A DNA stretch of 64,000 bases from Neofamilia massiliensis (GTDB lineage Bacteria > Bacillota > Clostridia > Tissierellales > Peptoniphilaceae), in NCBI RefSeq assembly GCF_001299475.1, contig NZ_CYUJ01000002.1:558001-622000 (forward strand). Direction: 5' to 3'. A program made the translations under genes and the position numbers. The notes below the pieces were generated by a model that did not search any database, was not told the origin of the DNA, and worked only from the letters and a program-made list of their open reading frames with translations. Below are positions 18,627-27,556 of this stretch, one piece after another (position 1 is the stretch's first letter; every line of letters starts with the position of its first letter).

Positions 18627-21212
18627 ATGGACTTTAACAAATTTACACAAAAATCAATTCAAGCAATAAATAATGCAAACTCAGCTGCCATAAGTAATGG
18701 AAATCCTCAAATAGAAGACCTTCATCTCCACTACGCCCTAGTAGATGACAGGGAAGGTCTAATAGGAAGAATCGCTTCTTTAATGGGCATCGATATAAAT
18801 GCCTATAGAAAGAGACTAGCAGATGAAATTTCCAAACTTCCTAAACAATCTGGCGGCCAAAGTTATCCATCAGCTGACTTTAACAAGCTTTTAAACGACG
18901 CTGTCAAAGAAGCAAACGACTTTCAAGACGACTATGTAAGTGTTGAGCACTTGTATCTAGCTTTGCTAAAGGTTAAGGGAACAAAGTCAGCAGAAATTTT
19001 TAGAGAATTTGCCATAGATAGAAACAAATTTTTACAAAGCCTACAAAAAGTTCGTGGAAATCAAAATGTAACAACAGACAATCCAGAGGGAACTTATGAG
19101 GCCCTAGAAAAATATGGCACAGACCTTTGCCAATTAGTTAGAGATGGAAAATTAGACCCAGTAATTGGCAGAGACGAAGAAATTAGAAACTCAATTAGAA
19201 TTTTGTCTAGGAGAACAAAAAACAACCCAGTACTAATTGGTGAACCAGGTGTTGGTAAAACTGCAATTGTAGAAGGCCTAGCCCAAAGAATAGTGAACAA
19301 GGACGTACCTTCATCACTTCAAGATAAGACAATAATTTCTCTAGACATGGGAGCCTTAGTTGCTGGTGCCAAGTATCGTGGAGACTTTGAAGAAAGACTT
19401 AAGGCTGTTTTAAATGAAGTAAAAGAATCTGACGGCCAAATAATTTTATTCATAGATGAAATCCACAACATAGTTGGAGCTGGCAAGGCAGAAGGATCAA
19501 TGGACGCATCTAACTTATTAAAACCAATGCTAGCCAGGGGAGAGCTTCATGTAATTGGAGCCACAACCTTAGATGAATTTAGGGAAAACATTGAAAAGGA
19601 CAAGGCTCTTGAAAGACGTTTCCAAAAAGTTCTAGTAGAAGAACCGACTGTTGAAGATACAATTTCCATCCTTCGTGGCATTAAAGAAAAATATGAAATC
19701 CACCATGGAATAAGAATTTCTGACGGGGCAGTAATAGCTGCAGCAGTTTATTCAGATAGGTATATTACAGACAGGTTCCTACCAGACAAGGCAATTGACC
19801 TAATGGACGAAGCTTCATCAATGTTAAGAACTGAAATGGAATCAATGCCAGAATCAATGGACGAAATTCGTAGAAAACTTCTTACCCTAGAAATTGAAAA
19901 AGCAGCTTTGAAAAAAGAAGATGACGAAGCTTCTAAAGTAAGACTTGAAAAACTTGAAAAAGAAATCCAAGCTGACCAAGAAGTCTTTGACAAACTTTCA
20001 GCCAAATGGGAAGAAGAAAAACAATCCATGCACAAGGTCAAAGAACTTAAGGAAAAAATCGACGGCGTAAAACAAAAAATCGCCGAAGCCGAAAGAGTTT
20101 ACGACCTTGAAAGTCTATCACAACTTAGGTATGGAGAACTTCCTCAACTTGAAAAAGAATTAGCCCAAGCAACAGTAGCTGAAGAAGAAGCTGGAGCTGA
20201 CAAGATAATCAAAGAAGAAGTTACTGAAGATGAAATCGCCGAAGTAGTTTCTAGGTGGACAAAGATTCCAATAACAAAACTTCAAGAATCAGAAAGAGAA
20301 AGGCTATTAAAACTTGACCAAATTCTTCACCAAAGAGTTATTGGCCAAGATGAGGCAGTTCAAGCAGTAACTGATGCAGTAATTAGATCAAGATCAGGAT
20401 TAAAAGCTGCCAACAGACCAATTGGGTCTTTTATCTTCCTAGGCCCAACAGGTGTAGGAAAGACAGAATTATCCAAGGCCCTAGCAGAGTCCTTATTTGA
20501 TGACGAAAAATCTATGATTCGTATAGACATGTCAGAGTATATGGAAAAGCATACAGTGTCAAGACTAGTTGGAGCTCCTCCAGGATATGTTGGCTACGAA
20601 GAAGGCGGCCAACTAACTGAAGCAGTAAGGAGAAAACCATATTCAATAGTCCTCTTTGATGAAATTGAAAAGGCCCATCCAGATGTCTTTAATATACTCC
20701 TACAAGTTCTAGACGACGGCAGACTTACTGACAACCAAGGCAGAACTGTAGACTTTAAAAACACAGTTATAATTATGACTTCAAACATTGGATCATTAGA
20801 CCTTCTTGATGGCATTCAAGAAGACGGATCCATATCAGAAGAAGCCAGGGCCTCAGTCCAAGATCAATTGAGACATGCCTTTAAGCCAGAGTTTTTAAAT
20901 AGGGTAGACGAAATTGTTTTATTTAAACCACTAAGAAAAGAAGAAATCTTCTCAATTATCGACCTACAAATAGACGATTTGAAAAAGAGATTAAAAGAAA
21001 TGAACATTGGCCTAGAAATTGACGACTCAGGCAAAAATTTAATTCTCGACAAGTCCTACTCACTCCAATACGGAGCCAGACCAGTTAAGAGATATATACA
21101 AAAAGAAATTGAAACCAAAATTTCTAGAATGTTAATCAGCCAAGAAATAAAACCAGGCCACAAGATAATCCTAACAAGTGAAAACGACGAGTTAGTAGGA
21201 AAAGTTCAGTAA
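18627..21212 (+). CDS. clpB: ATP-dependent disaggregase ClpB
   Basis: 861-residue Hsp100 chaperone that works with DnaK/DnaJ to resolubilise aggregates. Domains in order: N-terminal Clp repeat domain (1-145), first AAA+ domain with Walker A GEPGVGKT (205-212) and Walker [10 protein letters not shown], the long coiled-coil M-domain (about 400-525), and second AAA+ with Walker A GPTGVGKT (about 604-611), pore loop GYVGYEEGG and C-terminal D2-small domain. AAGGAGG precedes the ATG. Co-transcribed with the dnaJ-like gene; I find no CIRCE operator upstream of the pair. Confidence 0.97.
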   Translation: MDFNKFTQKSIQAINNANSAAISNGNPQIEDLHLHYALVDDREGLIGRIASLMGIDINAYRKRLADEISKLPKQSGGQSYPSADFNKLLNDAVKEANDFQDDYVSVEHLYLALLKVKGTKSAEIFREFAIDRNKFLQSLQKVRGNQNVTTDNPEGTYEALEKYGTDLCQLVRDGKLDPVIGRDEEIRNSIRILSRRTKNNPVLIGEPGVGKTAIVEGLAQRIVNKDVPSSLQDKTIISLDMGALVAGAKYRGDFEERLKAVLNEVKESDGQIILFIDEIHNIVGAGKAEGSMDASNLLKPMLARGELHVIGATTLDEFRENIEKDKALERRFQKVLVEEPTVEDTISILRGIKEKYEIHHGIRISDGAVIAAAVYSDRYITDRFLPDKAIDLMDEASSMLRTEMESMPESMDEIRRKLLTLEIEKAALKKEDDEASKVRLEKLEKEIQADQEVFDKLSAKWEEEKQSMHKVKELKEKIDGVKQKIAEAERVYDLESLSQLRYGELPQLEKELAQATVAEEEAGADKIIKEEVTEDEIAEVVSRWTKIPITKLQESERERLLKLDQILHQRVIGQDEAVQAVTDAVIRSRSGLKAANRPIGSFIFLGPTGVGKTELSKALAESLFDDEKSMIRIDMSEYMEKHTVSRLVGAPPGYVGYEEGGQLTEAVRRKPYSIVLFDEIEKAHPDVFNILLQVLDDGRLTDNQGRTVDFKNTVIIMTSNIGSLDLLDGIQEDGSISEEARASVQDQLRHAFKPEFLNRVDEIVLFKPLRKEEIFSIIDLQIDDLKKRLKEMNIGLEIDDSGKNLILDKSYSLQYGARPVKRYIQKEIETKISRMLISQEIKPGHKIILTSENDELVGKVQ

Positions 21213-21218
21213 AAACAA

Positions 21219-21264
21219 AAAGACAAGCTCAGAATCAAAAATGATTTGAAGCTTGTCTTTTTTA
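21219..21264 (+). terminator. Bidirectional terminator between clpB and tRNA-Leu
   Basis: AAAGACAAGCT (21219-21229) pairs perfectly with AGCTTGTCTTT (21250-21260). T-runs lie on both sides (TTTTT on plus; complement of 21211-21221 on minus), so it can also end the minus-strand tRNA transcript. Confidence 0.88.
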
Positions 21265-21271
21265 TATCCAA

Positions 21272-21357
21272 TGGTGCGAGTAGGGGGATTCGAACCCCCA
21301 CAGGCTTAGCCCACCACCCCCTCAAGATGGCGCGTCTGCCAGTTCCGCCACACTCGC
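21272..21357 (-). tRNA. tRNA-Leu (anticodon GAG)
   Basis: 86-nt class II tRNA on the minus strand with encoded CCA. The acceptor stem GCGAGTG pairs with TACTCGC (one G-T). The anticodon stem CCATC/GGTGG encloses the loop TTGAGGG, giving anticodon GAG, which reads CUU and CUC. A long variable arm (GGTGGGCTAAGCCTG region) and the T-arm GGGGGTTCGAATCCCCC are clear. It lies 52 nt downstream of citX on the same strand and may be co-transcribed with trkA-trkH-citX, or have its own promoter. Confidence 0.97.
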
Positions 21358-21409
21358 CTAGGATATTATTATATAGCATATAAAAAATCCTGCAAGTTAT
21401 TTTTTATTT

Positions 21410-21901
21410 TTATTCATCTTCAAGAATTTTATTCATCTCCTGAACTAAGTCTTCGTATGAATGTCTCTGTTCTCTTATACAATCTTTTGCTGGCCTATTG
21501 CAAAGTAGACATTTTCTTGGATTTTCTCCTAGAGACTTTCTGCTAATTTGTTTTTTATTTTGGTCAAAGACGTCAATGTCATAAAGTCTGCCAGAAAGAC
21601 AGTCTTCTAGGGTCATCATTTGTTTTTTTAAAAATTTGGCATCTTCATTAACAAGGGCCATATAATAAGAGCCAGTTACTTCTTCTTTAAATTCTGCATA
21701 GAGAATTTTTTCTCCTAAAAGATTTTCTATTTTTTCTATGCCAAGTTTTTGAAAGGCGACAAGTTTTTCAGAATATTTTTCTCTGCCTGGAGTATTTAGC
21801 ATAAAAGAAATAAGAGGCTTATTAAATTTATCAATAAGCCTTCTTTGTTTTTCATATCTTTCTTCTCTAGCATCTAAGAGCCTTAAAATAAAGTCGTCCA
21901 T
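21410..21901 (-). CDS. citX: Apo-citrate lyase phosphoribosyl-dephospho-CoA transferase
   Basis: Transfers the phosphoribosyl-dephospho-CoA prosthetic group made by CitG onto a serine of CitD. It has the CitX pattern: an N-terminal LDAREER, and C-terminal RKCLLC, PAKDC and RH motifs. I start it at ATG 21901 because GGAGG lies 8 nt upstream and its A is the last base of the trkH stop (TAATG), giving 163 residues. The TTG at 21916 would lie upstream of that ribosome binding site. It is unexpectedly at the end of a potassium-transport operon, away from citDEF. Confidence 0.9.
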   Translation of the reverse strand: MDDFILRLLDAREERYEKQRRLIDKFNKPLISFMLNTPGREKYSEKLVAFQKLGIEKIENLLGEKILYAEFKEEVTGSYYMALVNEDAKFLKKQMMTLEDCLSGRLYDIDVFDQNKKQISRKSLGENPRKCLLCNRPAKDCIREQRHSYEDLVQEMNKILEDE

Positions 21902-23349
21902 TAGTTTAGCCTCCAAGTTTCAGAATAAAATAAAACTAAAAGGGGCATTAGCTCAAGTCTTCCCATAATCATAATCAAAGATAAAATTATTTTGTTAAAG
22001 TTAGGGAAGAAGGCATAAGAACCAATTGGTCCAACAATTTCGAGTCCTGGGCCGACATTATTAAAGGTAGCTATTACTGCAGTAAATGAAGTCATTAGGT
22101 CCTTCACATTAATAGATACAATTAAGACGCAAAGGCCAAAGATTAAAAAGTAAAGGACCAGGTACCTTAGGATATTTCTTTCAGTAGACTTGTCTAGAGA
22201 CTTGCCGTCGTATCTTATACTTAGTTTTCTAGTTGGGTTAATAGATTTTTTAATTTCATTAAGGCCAGCTTTTCCTGCAACAATTATTCTAGTTACCTTT
22301 AGGCCACCGGCAGTTGAGCCTGCACAGCCACCAATAAACATTAAAAGAAGCAAGATCCACTTTGAAAAAGCAGGCCAGGCATTAAAGTCTGCAGTTGCAA
22401 AACCTGTTGTGGTGATTATTGATGATACTGCAAAAAATCCATCTCTCAAAGCATTTAAGTAACTGGTGTAATGTTTATAAATATTTAAACTAATTAGCAG
22501 GGTTGAAAGAGCAACTATGGAAAGATAAACTCTCAATTCTTCAGACTTAAAGGCATCTTTAGCCCTGCCAATTAAAATCATATAGTAAATATTAAAGTTA
22601 ACACCAAAGACCAACATGCCTATTGATAAAATCAACTCTATTGTTGGAGACTGATAGTAGGCAACTGATCCGTTTTTCATACCAAAACCACCTGTTCCAG
22701 CTGTTGCAAAGGCGTGGTTAATAGATTCAAAAACTGGCATACCTGCAAGGACTAGGGCAATAATTAATATCAAGGTTAAAACAATATAAATTATATAAAG
22801 GGTCCTAGCTGAAGACTTTATCTTAGGTAAAATCTTCCCAAATTGGGGACCTGGTACTTCTGCCTTCATAGCTTGGACTGAAGTTGGTGTAATTTCTGGA
22901 AGGACTGCCAAGGCCAAAACTAAAACTCCCATACCTCCAATAAAGTGAGAAAAAGACCTCCAAAACAAAACTGAGTTTGAAATCTTGTCTAAGTCTGTAA
23001 TTATTGAAGCTCCAGTTGTTGTTAGGCCTGATGCCATTTCAAAAAAAGCATCAACTAAAGATGGAATTTGTCTAGAAAAATACATAGGCAAGGATCCGAA
23101 AAACGCCATTAAGAGCCAGCTAACTGAAGTAATAATAAATCCTTCTTTAATATAGATAAAAGTTGATTTTACTTTAATTAGGGAAAAAGGTAAAAATACT
23201 AAGAAGGTAAGAATCATAGCCTTTAAAAAAGCAAAAAATGTAATAGATCCTTCTCCATAGTAGAGACCAACGCCAATTGGTATTAGCATTAAACTGGCAA
23301 AAAATATCATTATCCTTGATACAGTTGCTAAAATCATTTGTCTATTCAT
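21901..23349 (-). CDS. trkH: TrkH family potassium uptake protein, membrane subunit
   Basis: 482-residue K+ channel-like transporter. Multiple hydrophobic helices form four pore repeats with selectivity-filter segments TTTGAS, TAGTGGFG, TTTGFA and FNNVGPG. The glycine in each filter is retained. It works with the cytoplasmic gating subunit TrkA, encoded directly upstream with no gap between stop and start (23350/23349). K+ uptake supports turgor and pH control. Confidence 0.94.
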   Translation of the reverse strand: MNRQMILATVSRIMIFFASLMLIPIGVGLYYGEGSITFFAFLKAMILTFLVFLPFSLIKVKSTFIYIKEGFIITSVSWLLMAFFGSLPMYFSRQIPSLVDAFFEMASGLTTTGASIITDLDKISNSVLFWRSFSHFIGGMGVLVLALAVLPEITPTSVQAMKAEVPGPQFGKILPKIKSSARTLYIIYIVLTLILIIALVLAGMPVFESINHAFATAGTGGFGMKNGSVAYYQSPTIELILSIGMLVFGVNFNIYYMILIGRAKDAFKSEELRVYLSIVALSTLLISLNIYKHYTSYLNALRDGFFAVSSIITTTGFATADFNAWPAFSKWILLLLMFIGGCAGSTAGGLKVTRIIVAGKAGLNEIKKSINPTRKLSIRYDGKSLDKSTERNILRYLVLYFLIFGLCVLIVSINVKDLMTSFTAVIATFNNVGPGLEIVGPIGSYAFFPNFNKIILSLIMIMGRLELMPLLVLFYSETWRLN

Positions 23350-24705
23350 TTACAACACCAACACGTCTTCAAATTCATTTAAAAACTTTAGCTTAGAAAC
23401 TACTACAACATTGTCGCCAGCTATAAAGAAATCATTACCAGTAGGAAATATAATCTCTCCATTTCTTTGGATGCAGGCAAATAGTACTCCAGGTTTAACT
23501 TTTAGGTCCTTAAAGGCAATGCCTAGGGCCTGGTTACTTTCACCAATGGAAAATTGAATGGCCTCAACTTCTTTATTTAAAAGTCTGTGTAAGTTTTCAA
23601 CTTTTGAGCTAGAAATTTTTGCCTTGGACCTGACATACCTAGTAATATTGTCAGCAATTATTGCCTTTGGAGTAATAATTGTATTTATTCCTAAATTTTT
23701 TGCTAGAGGTGTTAGCCTGTCTCTAGAAATTTTGACAATGTTTTTTGCATCAGTCATTGACTCAGCATACATAGAAAGCATTATGTTTTCTTCGTCAATT
23801 GGTGTAGAAGAAACAATGGCGTCGTAGTTTTCAAATCTCTGTTCAAAAAGAGTGTCGTGGTCAGTTCCATCGCCATGAATTATTAGTGCCTCAGGCAGAG
23901 CCTCTGCCAAATACTCGGCTCTCTTTTCGTCAATTTCTATAATCTTTACTTTAAGTTTTCTCCTTATACTTTCTAAGGCCAAGTAGTAGGAAAGTTCGCC
24001 TCCGCCTATAATCAAAAGAGACTTAATTAGTTTGTTAGGGTAATTGCACTTTAAAATAAATTCTTTTAAGGCAGCCATGTCTCCAGTAACTTGGATTCTA
24101 TCATCTTTTTCAAGGACAAAATTCCCATCTGGGATAAAGGCCTCTCCGTCTCTATCAACTGCACAAATTAAAATATGGCCCTTGGTCATTTTTATATCTT
24201 TTAAAGCCTTGTTTTCAATTGGCGATTCTTCTTTGACAGAAAATTCTAGTATATTTACTTTGCCATGCATAAAGGAGTCAACTGAAATTGCACCAGGGAA
24301 TTTTATTGAATCCATAATGGTCTTTGCAGACTGTTTTTCTGGATTTATCATAAAAGAAATCCCCAGTTCCTTTTGGGCAAATTCTACATTTTGGTTATAT
24401 TCTGGAGACCTAACTCTGGCAACTGTGTCCTTGGCTCCTAATTTTTTTGCAATAATTGAAGCTATAATATTTATTTCGTCTTTTTCTGATACTGCAATAA
24501 AAATATCTGCAGTATCAACGCCAGCTTCCATTTGGACATCAATGCTGGCGCCATTGCCTACAAAGCCAGTTACATCTGTTGTGTCAATAATGGCTTCGAG
24601 TTTTTCTTTATTTTGTTCTATTAAAATAATATCGTAACCTTCAAGGGATAGGTCCTTACAAAGAACTTCTCCAACTTTTCCGGCACCGACAATAACTATT
24701 TTCAT
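23350..24705 (-). CDS. trkA: Trk potassium system NAD-binding regulatory subunit
   Basis: 451-residue peripheral membrane protein with two tandem RCK units. Each has an N-terminal Rossmann fold (IVIVGAGKVGE at 3-13; LLIIGGGELSY around 230) and a TrkA_C ligand-binding domain (about 140-215 and 370-450). It gates TrkH in response to nucleotides. The ATG follows an AGGAGGT ribosome binding site. First gene of the trkA-trkH-citX unit, divergent from the T-box/metNIQ region. Confidence 0.94.
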   Translation of the reverse strand: MKIVIVGAGKVGEVLCKDLSLEGYDIILIEQNKEKLEAIIDTTDVTGFVGNGASIDVQMEAGVDTADIFIAVSEKDEINIIASIIAKKLGAKDTVARVRSPEYNQNVEFAQKELGISFMINPEKQSAKTIMDSIKFPGAISVDSFMHGKVNILEFSVKEESPIENKALKDIKMTKGHILICAVDRDGEAFIPDGNFVLEKDDRIQVTGDMAALKEFILKCNYPNKLIKSLLIIGGGELSYYLALESIRRKLKVKIIEIDEKRAEYLAEALPEALIIHGDGTDHDTLFEQRFENYDAIVSSTPIDEENIMLSMYAESMTDAKNIVKISRDRLTPLAKNLGINTIITPKAIIADNITRYVRSKAKISSSKVENLHRLLNKEVEAIQFSIGESNQALGIAFKDLKVKPGVLFACIQRNGEIIFPTGNDFFIAGDNVVVVSKLKFLNEFEDVLVL

Positions 24706-24826
24706 AAGTACCTCCTGAAAATAAATTATATAACATTTATCTTAAAAAAAGTAGGCAAAATCCAAGAAAAATCAAATGTTAGGGGAAAATATTTTACAAA
24801 TAACAAAAATAATTTTAAAATTATAC

Positions 24827-24855
24827 TTGACATTAAAATAAAAGCCATATATAAT
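24827..24855 (+). promoter_or_regulatory. Sigma-A promoter of the methionine T-box transcript
   Basis: Perfect consensus: TTGACA (24827-24832), 17-nt spacer, TATAAT (24850-24855). The transcript would begin about 24862, just before T-box stem I. Confidence 0.88.
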
Positions 24856-24865
24856 CATAAAAAAT

Positions 24866-25128
24866 GACATTGCATTGAAGAGGAGAGTACAGAGGATTCG
24901 ATTCATACAGAGACATTTCGTATGGTGAGAGAAATGGATGAGAACTTTGGAAGATGGCCTTGGAGCATTTGCACCGAGACTTTTAGTTTAGGCTGCAACA
25001 GGTGCGCCTGTTATAGCGTTAGAAGTATGATTGTACTTTGTGAGGTCTTTTTAGTGATAAGAAGATAAATTAAGGTGGTAACACGTAAGCTATGCTTTCG
25101 TCCTTTTATTAGGATGAAAGCTTTTTTT
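24866..25128 (+). ncRNA. T-box riboswitch, methionine-specific
   Basis: A tRNA-sensing leader. The T-box sequence AAGGTGGTAACACG is at 25072-25085. It is followed by a terminator in which GCTTTCGTCCT (25094-25104) pairs with AGGATGAAAGC (25111-25121), ending in a run of T. Stem I carries the AGTA motif (around 24885-24890), the GGTGAGAG apical segment, and an ATG (24954-24956) immediately before the 3' strand of the basal helix, the same place where CCA lies in the proS T-box of this window. I read it as a Met specifier, consistent with metNIQ downstream. Exact stem I folding was not computed. Confidence 0.9.
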
Positions 25129-25149
25129 GTGGGTTTACCACAATAAATA

Positions 25150-25168
25150 CCCCCAGCTATGCTGGGGG
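25150..25168 (+). repeat. IS200-type left-end hairpin
   Basis: Perfect 8-bp palindrome CCCCCAGC-TAT-GCTGGGGG. In IS200 such a left-end stem-loop also blocks read-through transcription into the transposase (family knowledge); here no T-run follows. Confidence 0.8.
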
Positions 25169-25258
25169 AATAATTAGCTTTAGCTTCAAGTAAAAAAACT
25201 CCAATCATGTTAAAATAGATTTGTCTATCAATCTAATTAAATGAAAGGAGTTACCCAC

Positions 25259-25723
25259 GTGGATAATAATAGTTTATCACATACAAAATGGAATTGTAAA
25301 TATCATATAGTATTTGCACCAAAATACAGAAGACAAATAATTTATGGAAGAATAAAAACAGATATAGGAAAAATTTTAAGAGATTTGCTGACTAGAAAAG
25401 GAATAAAAATAATAGAAGCAGAGTTATGCATAGACCACGTTCATATGTTACTAGAGATACCACCAAAATATAGCGTGTCAGAAATAATGGGATACTTAAA
25501 AGGAAAAAGTAGCTTAATGATATTTGACCGCCATGCCCATTTAAAATATAAGTATGGAAATAGAAACTTTTGGTGTAGAGGTTATTATGTAGATACAGCA
25601 GGAAAGAACACGAAGAAAATTCAAGAATATATCCAAAATCAGTTAAAAGAAGATTTTACAAAAGACCAAATAAGTATAAAGGAATATATGGATCCATTTA
25701 CTGGAGAAAAAACAAAAATGTAA
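25259..25723 (+). CDS. tnpA: IS200-type HUH transposase TnpA
   Basis: 154-residue Y1 single-strand transposase. The HUH motif is H60-V61-H62 (CIDHVHMLLE) and the likely nucleophile is Tyr124 (IQEYIQNQ). The N-terminal WNCKYHIVFAPKYRR is characteristic of the IS200 group. I start it at GTG 25259, 9 nt after AAAGGAG, which gives the usual DNNSLSHT N-terminus; an ATG at 25241 overlaps that ribosome binding site. The gene is full length and apparently intact. Upstream AACTCC (25197-25202) can pair with GGAGTT (25247-25252), hiding the ribosome binding site. Confidence 0.93.
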   Translation: MDNNSLSHTKWNCKYHIVFAPKYRRQIIYGRIKTDIGKILRDLLTRKGIKIIEAELCIDHVHMLLEIPPKYSVSEIMGYLKGKSSLMIFDRHAHLKYKYGNRNFWCRGYYVDTAGKNTKKIQEYIQNQLKEDFTKDQISIKEYMDPFTGEKTKM

Positions 25724-25831
25724 AAAATGGAATGAGGCGCTTTAGCGCTAGTTGAGAAAGTAGTGCGATTGATAGACATTCAGTGTGCACAAGGTGCACA
25801 GCAGGTAAAAGCCCCTTATAGGGGCAGAGCA

Positions 25832-25854
25832 AACCACCGGCTACGCCGGTGGTT
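25832..25854 (+). repeat. IS200-type right-end hairpin
   Basis: Perfect 10-bp palindrome AACCACCGGC-TAC-GCCGGTGGTT. A smaller GCCCC/GGGGC hairpin precedes it at 25811-25825. Confidence 0.8.
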
Positions 25855-25876
25855 ATGATTATTTTAAGGAGAACTT

Positions 25877-26884
25877 ATGATTAAGGTAGAGAATTTAACT
25901 AAAGAATTTAAAACAAATGGCCACAGCTTCAAGGCCATAGACGATGTTTCCTTTCAAGTAGACAAGGGACAAGTCTTTGGGATAATTGGCCTATCAGGAG
26001 CTGGTAAGTCAACACTTGTCAGATGTTTAAACAGACTTGAAGAGCCAACAAGTGGCAAAATTGAAATAGATGGACTGAGAATTGATAGCCTAAATGAAAA
26101 AGAGCTTTTAGAAGCTAGAAAAGACATTGGCATGATCTTCCAAAGCTTTAATCTTTTTAACCAAAGAACAGTTTTTGAAAACATTGCCTTTCCATTAAAG
26201 TTAGCAGGGGAAACTAAAGAAGACATAGAAAAAAAGGTAAGCGAACTTTTAGACTTTGTCGACTTAAGGGAAAAGAGAAATTCTTATCCTAGCCAGCTAT
26301 CAGGTGGACAAAAGCAAAGGGTGGCAATAGCCAGGGCCTTAGCAACAAAACCTAAGGTTCTTTTATCAGACGAATCAACTTCAGCCCTAGACCCACAAAA
26401 CACTGACCAGGTTTTAAAACTTTTAAAAGACGCAGTAGACAAGTATCAAATGACCATTATAATTATCACCCACCAAATGGAAGTGGCCAAAGATATTTGT
26501 GACCAAATTGCAGTTATGGAAAATGGAAAGATTATAGAAAGAGGAAGTGTAGAAGAGATATTTTCAAATCCAAAGACTGCTAGGACCAAGTCCTTTATTA
26601 AAAATCTACCTGACCAGGCAGAAGAAATTGTCTTAGACAAAAATGAATTTAAAGGCGACCTTTATAGACTTAACTTTGGCAAACAAACAGTTAAGCAGCC
26701 AATAATAAACCAACTCCTTAAAAATTCCAAGTGCACAATAAATATTTTATCAGGAAATATTTCTACTATAGGAAGGGATTCTACTTCAGGATATTTAACA
26801 GTGGAAATCCAAGGAGAGAAAAATGATATTAGAGCTGCCTTAGATTTTTTAGAAGAGTCTAAGGTAAATGTGGAGGTTATATAA
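25877..26884 (+). CDS. metN: Methionine ABC transporter, ATP-binding protein
   Basis: 335 residues. The ABC domain has Walker A GLSGAGKS (38-45), Q-loop MIFQSFNLF, signature LSGGQKQR and Walker B VLLSDEST. The C-terminal 80 residues form the NIL regulatory domain that senses intracellular methionine in this family. AAGGAGA precedes the ATG. Its stop shares a base with the metI start (TAATG). Upstream lie the IS element and the Met T-box that presumably controls it. Confidence 0.94.
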   Translation: MIKVENLTKEFKTNGHSFKAIDDVSFQVDKGQVFGIIGLSGAGKSTLVRCLNRLEEPTSGKIEIDGLRIDSLNEKELLEARKDIGMIFQSFNLFNQRTVFENIAFPLKLAGETKEDIEKKVSELLDFVDLREKRNSYPSQLSGGQKQRVAIARALATKPKVLLSDESTSALDPQNTDQVLKLLKDAVDKYQMTIIIITHQMEVAKDICDQIAVMENGKIIERGSVEEIFSNPKTARTKSFIKNLPDQAEEIVLDKNEFKGDLYRLNFGKQTVKQPIINQLLKNSKCTINILSGNISTIGRDSTSGYLTVEIQGEKNDIRAALDFLEESKVNVEVI

Positions 26885-27537
26885 TGGAAAGAATAATTAA
26901 AATCGTACTGCCAGCTCTACCTGAAACCCTGCTTATGGTTTTAGTAGCAAGTGCTTTTGGTATTCTTTTAGGCCTACCACTTGCAGTTTTACTTTATACC
27001 AGCCAAAAAAATGGTCTAAGAGAAAATCAAAAACTTTATAGGTTTTTAGATGGCCTAATAAATATATTTAGGTCATTGCCTTTTATAGTTTTAATTTTCA
27101 TCTTGACGCCAATAACAATATTAATAGCAAAAAAGAGAATAGGCCTTGGGGCAGCAATGGTTCCCCTAACATTTTCAGCCATTCCATTTTTAGCTAGACT
27201 TATAGAAGGCAACTTAAATGATGTTGACCCTGGAATAATTGAGGCAGCCCAAGCAATGGGAGCAGACAATAAGACTATAGAAAAAGTAGTCCTAAGAGAA
27301 GCCCTAAGCCCAATAATTGCCTCAGTGACAATGACAATAATAGCCTTAATTGGCCAATCAGCAATAGTAGGAACGATAGGAGGTGGAGGACTTGGCGATG
27401 TAGCCCTTAGATATGGCTACCAGAGAAATGAAACAGATATACTTTGGGCAGCTTGTATATTAATTATATTAATAGTGCAAATTGTTCAACTATTAGGAAA
27501 CTATTTAACAAAAAAACTAGACAAGAAAAACAAATAA
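26884..27537 (+). CDS. metI: Methionine ABC transporter, permease
   Basis: 217-residue permease with five predicted membrane helices. The EAA coupling motif is EAAQAMGADNKTIEKVVLREALSP in essence (from about residue 120), and ends with IGGGGLGDVALRYGY typical of MetI. Partner of MetN and MetQ, with which it forms a tight operon. Confidence 0.94.
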   Translation: MERIIKIVLPALPETLLMVLVASAFGILLGLPLAVLLYTSQKNGLRENQKLYRFLDGLINIFRSLPFIVLIFILTPITILIAKKRIGLGAAMVPLTFSAIPFLARLIEGNLNDVDPGIIEAAQAMGADNKTIEKVVLREALSPIIASVTMTIIALIGQSAIVGTIGGGGLGDVALRYGYQRNETDILWAACILIILIVQIVQLLGNYLTKKLDKKNK

Positions 27538-27556
27538 TAAAAAAGAGGAGAAAATT

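Larger units (their letters stand above)
25139..25860 (+). mobile_element. IS200/IS605-family element (tnpA only)
   Basis: About 720 bp, boundaries approximate. The left end has the hairpin CCCCCAGC/GCTGGGGG (25150-25168) and the right end AACCACCGGC/GCCGGTGGTT (25832-25854), the subterminal palindromes recognised by HUH transposases of this group. A TTTAC at 25134-25138 could be the left target sequence. There are no terminal inverted repeats or target duplication, as expected. Removing it would leave the T-box terminator about 26 nt from metN. There is no tnpB. Confidence 0.85.

Noticed and set aside
25011-25208. Minus-strand 65-codon open frame in the T-box/IS junction
   Set aside because: It runs antisense through the T-box terminator and IS left end, with no ribosome binding site or protein similarity.
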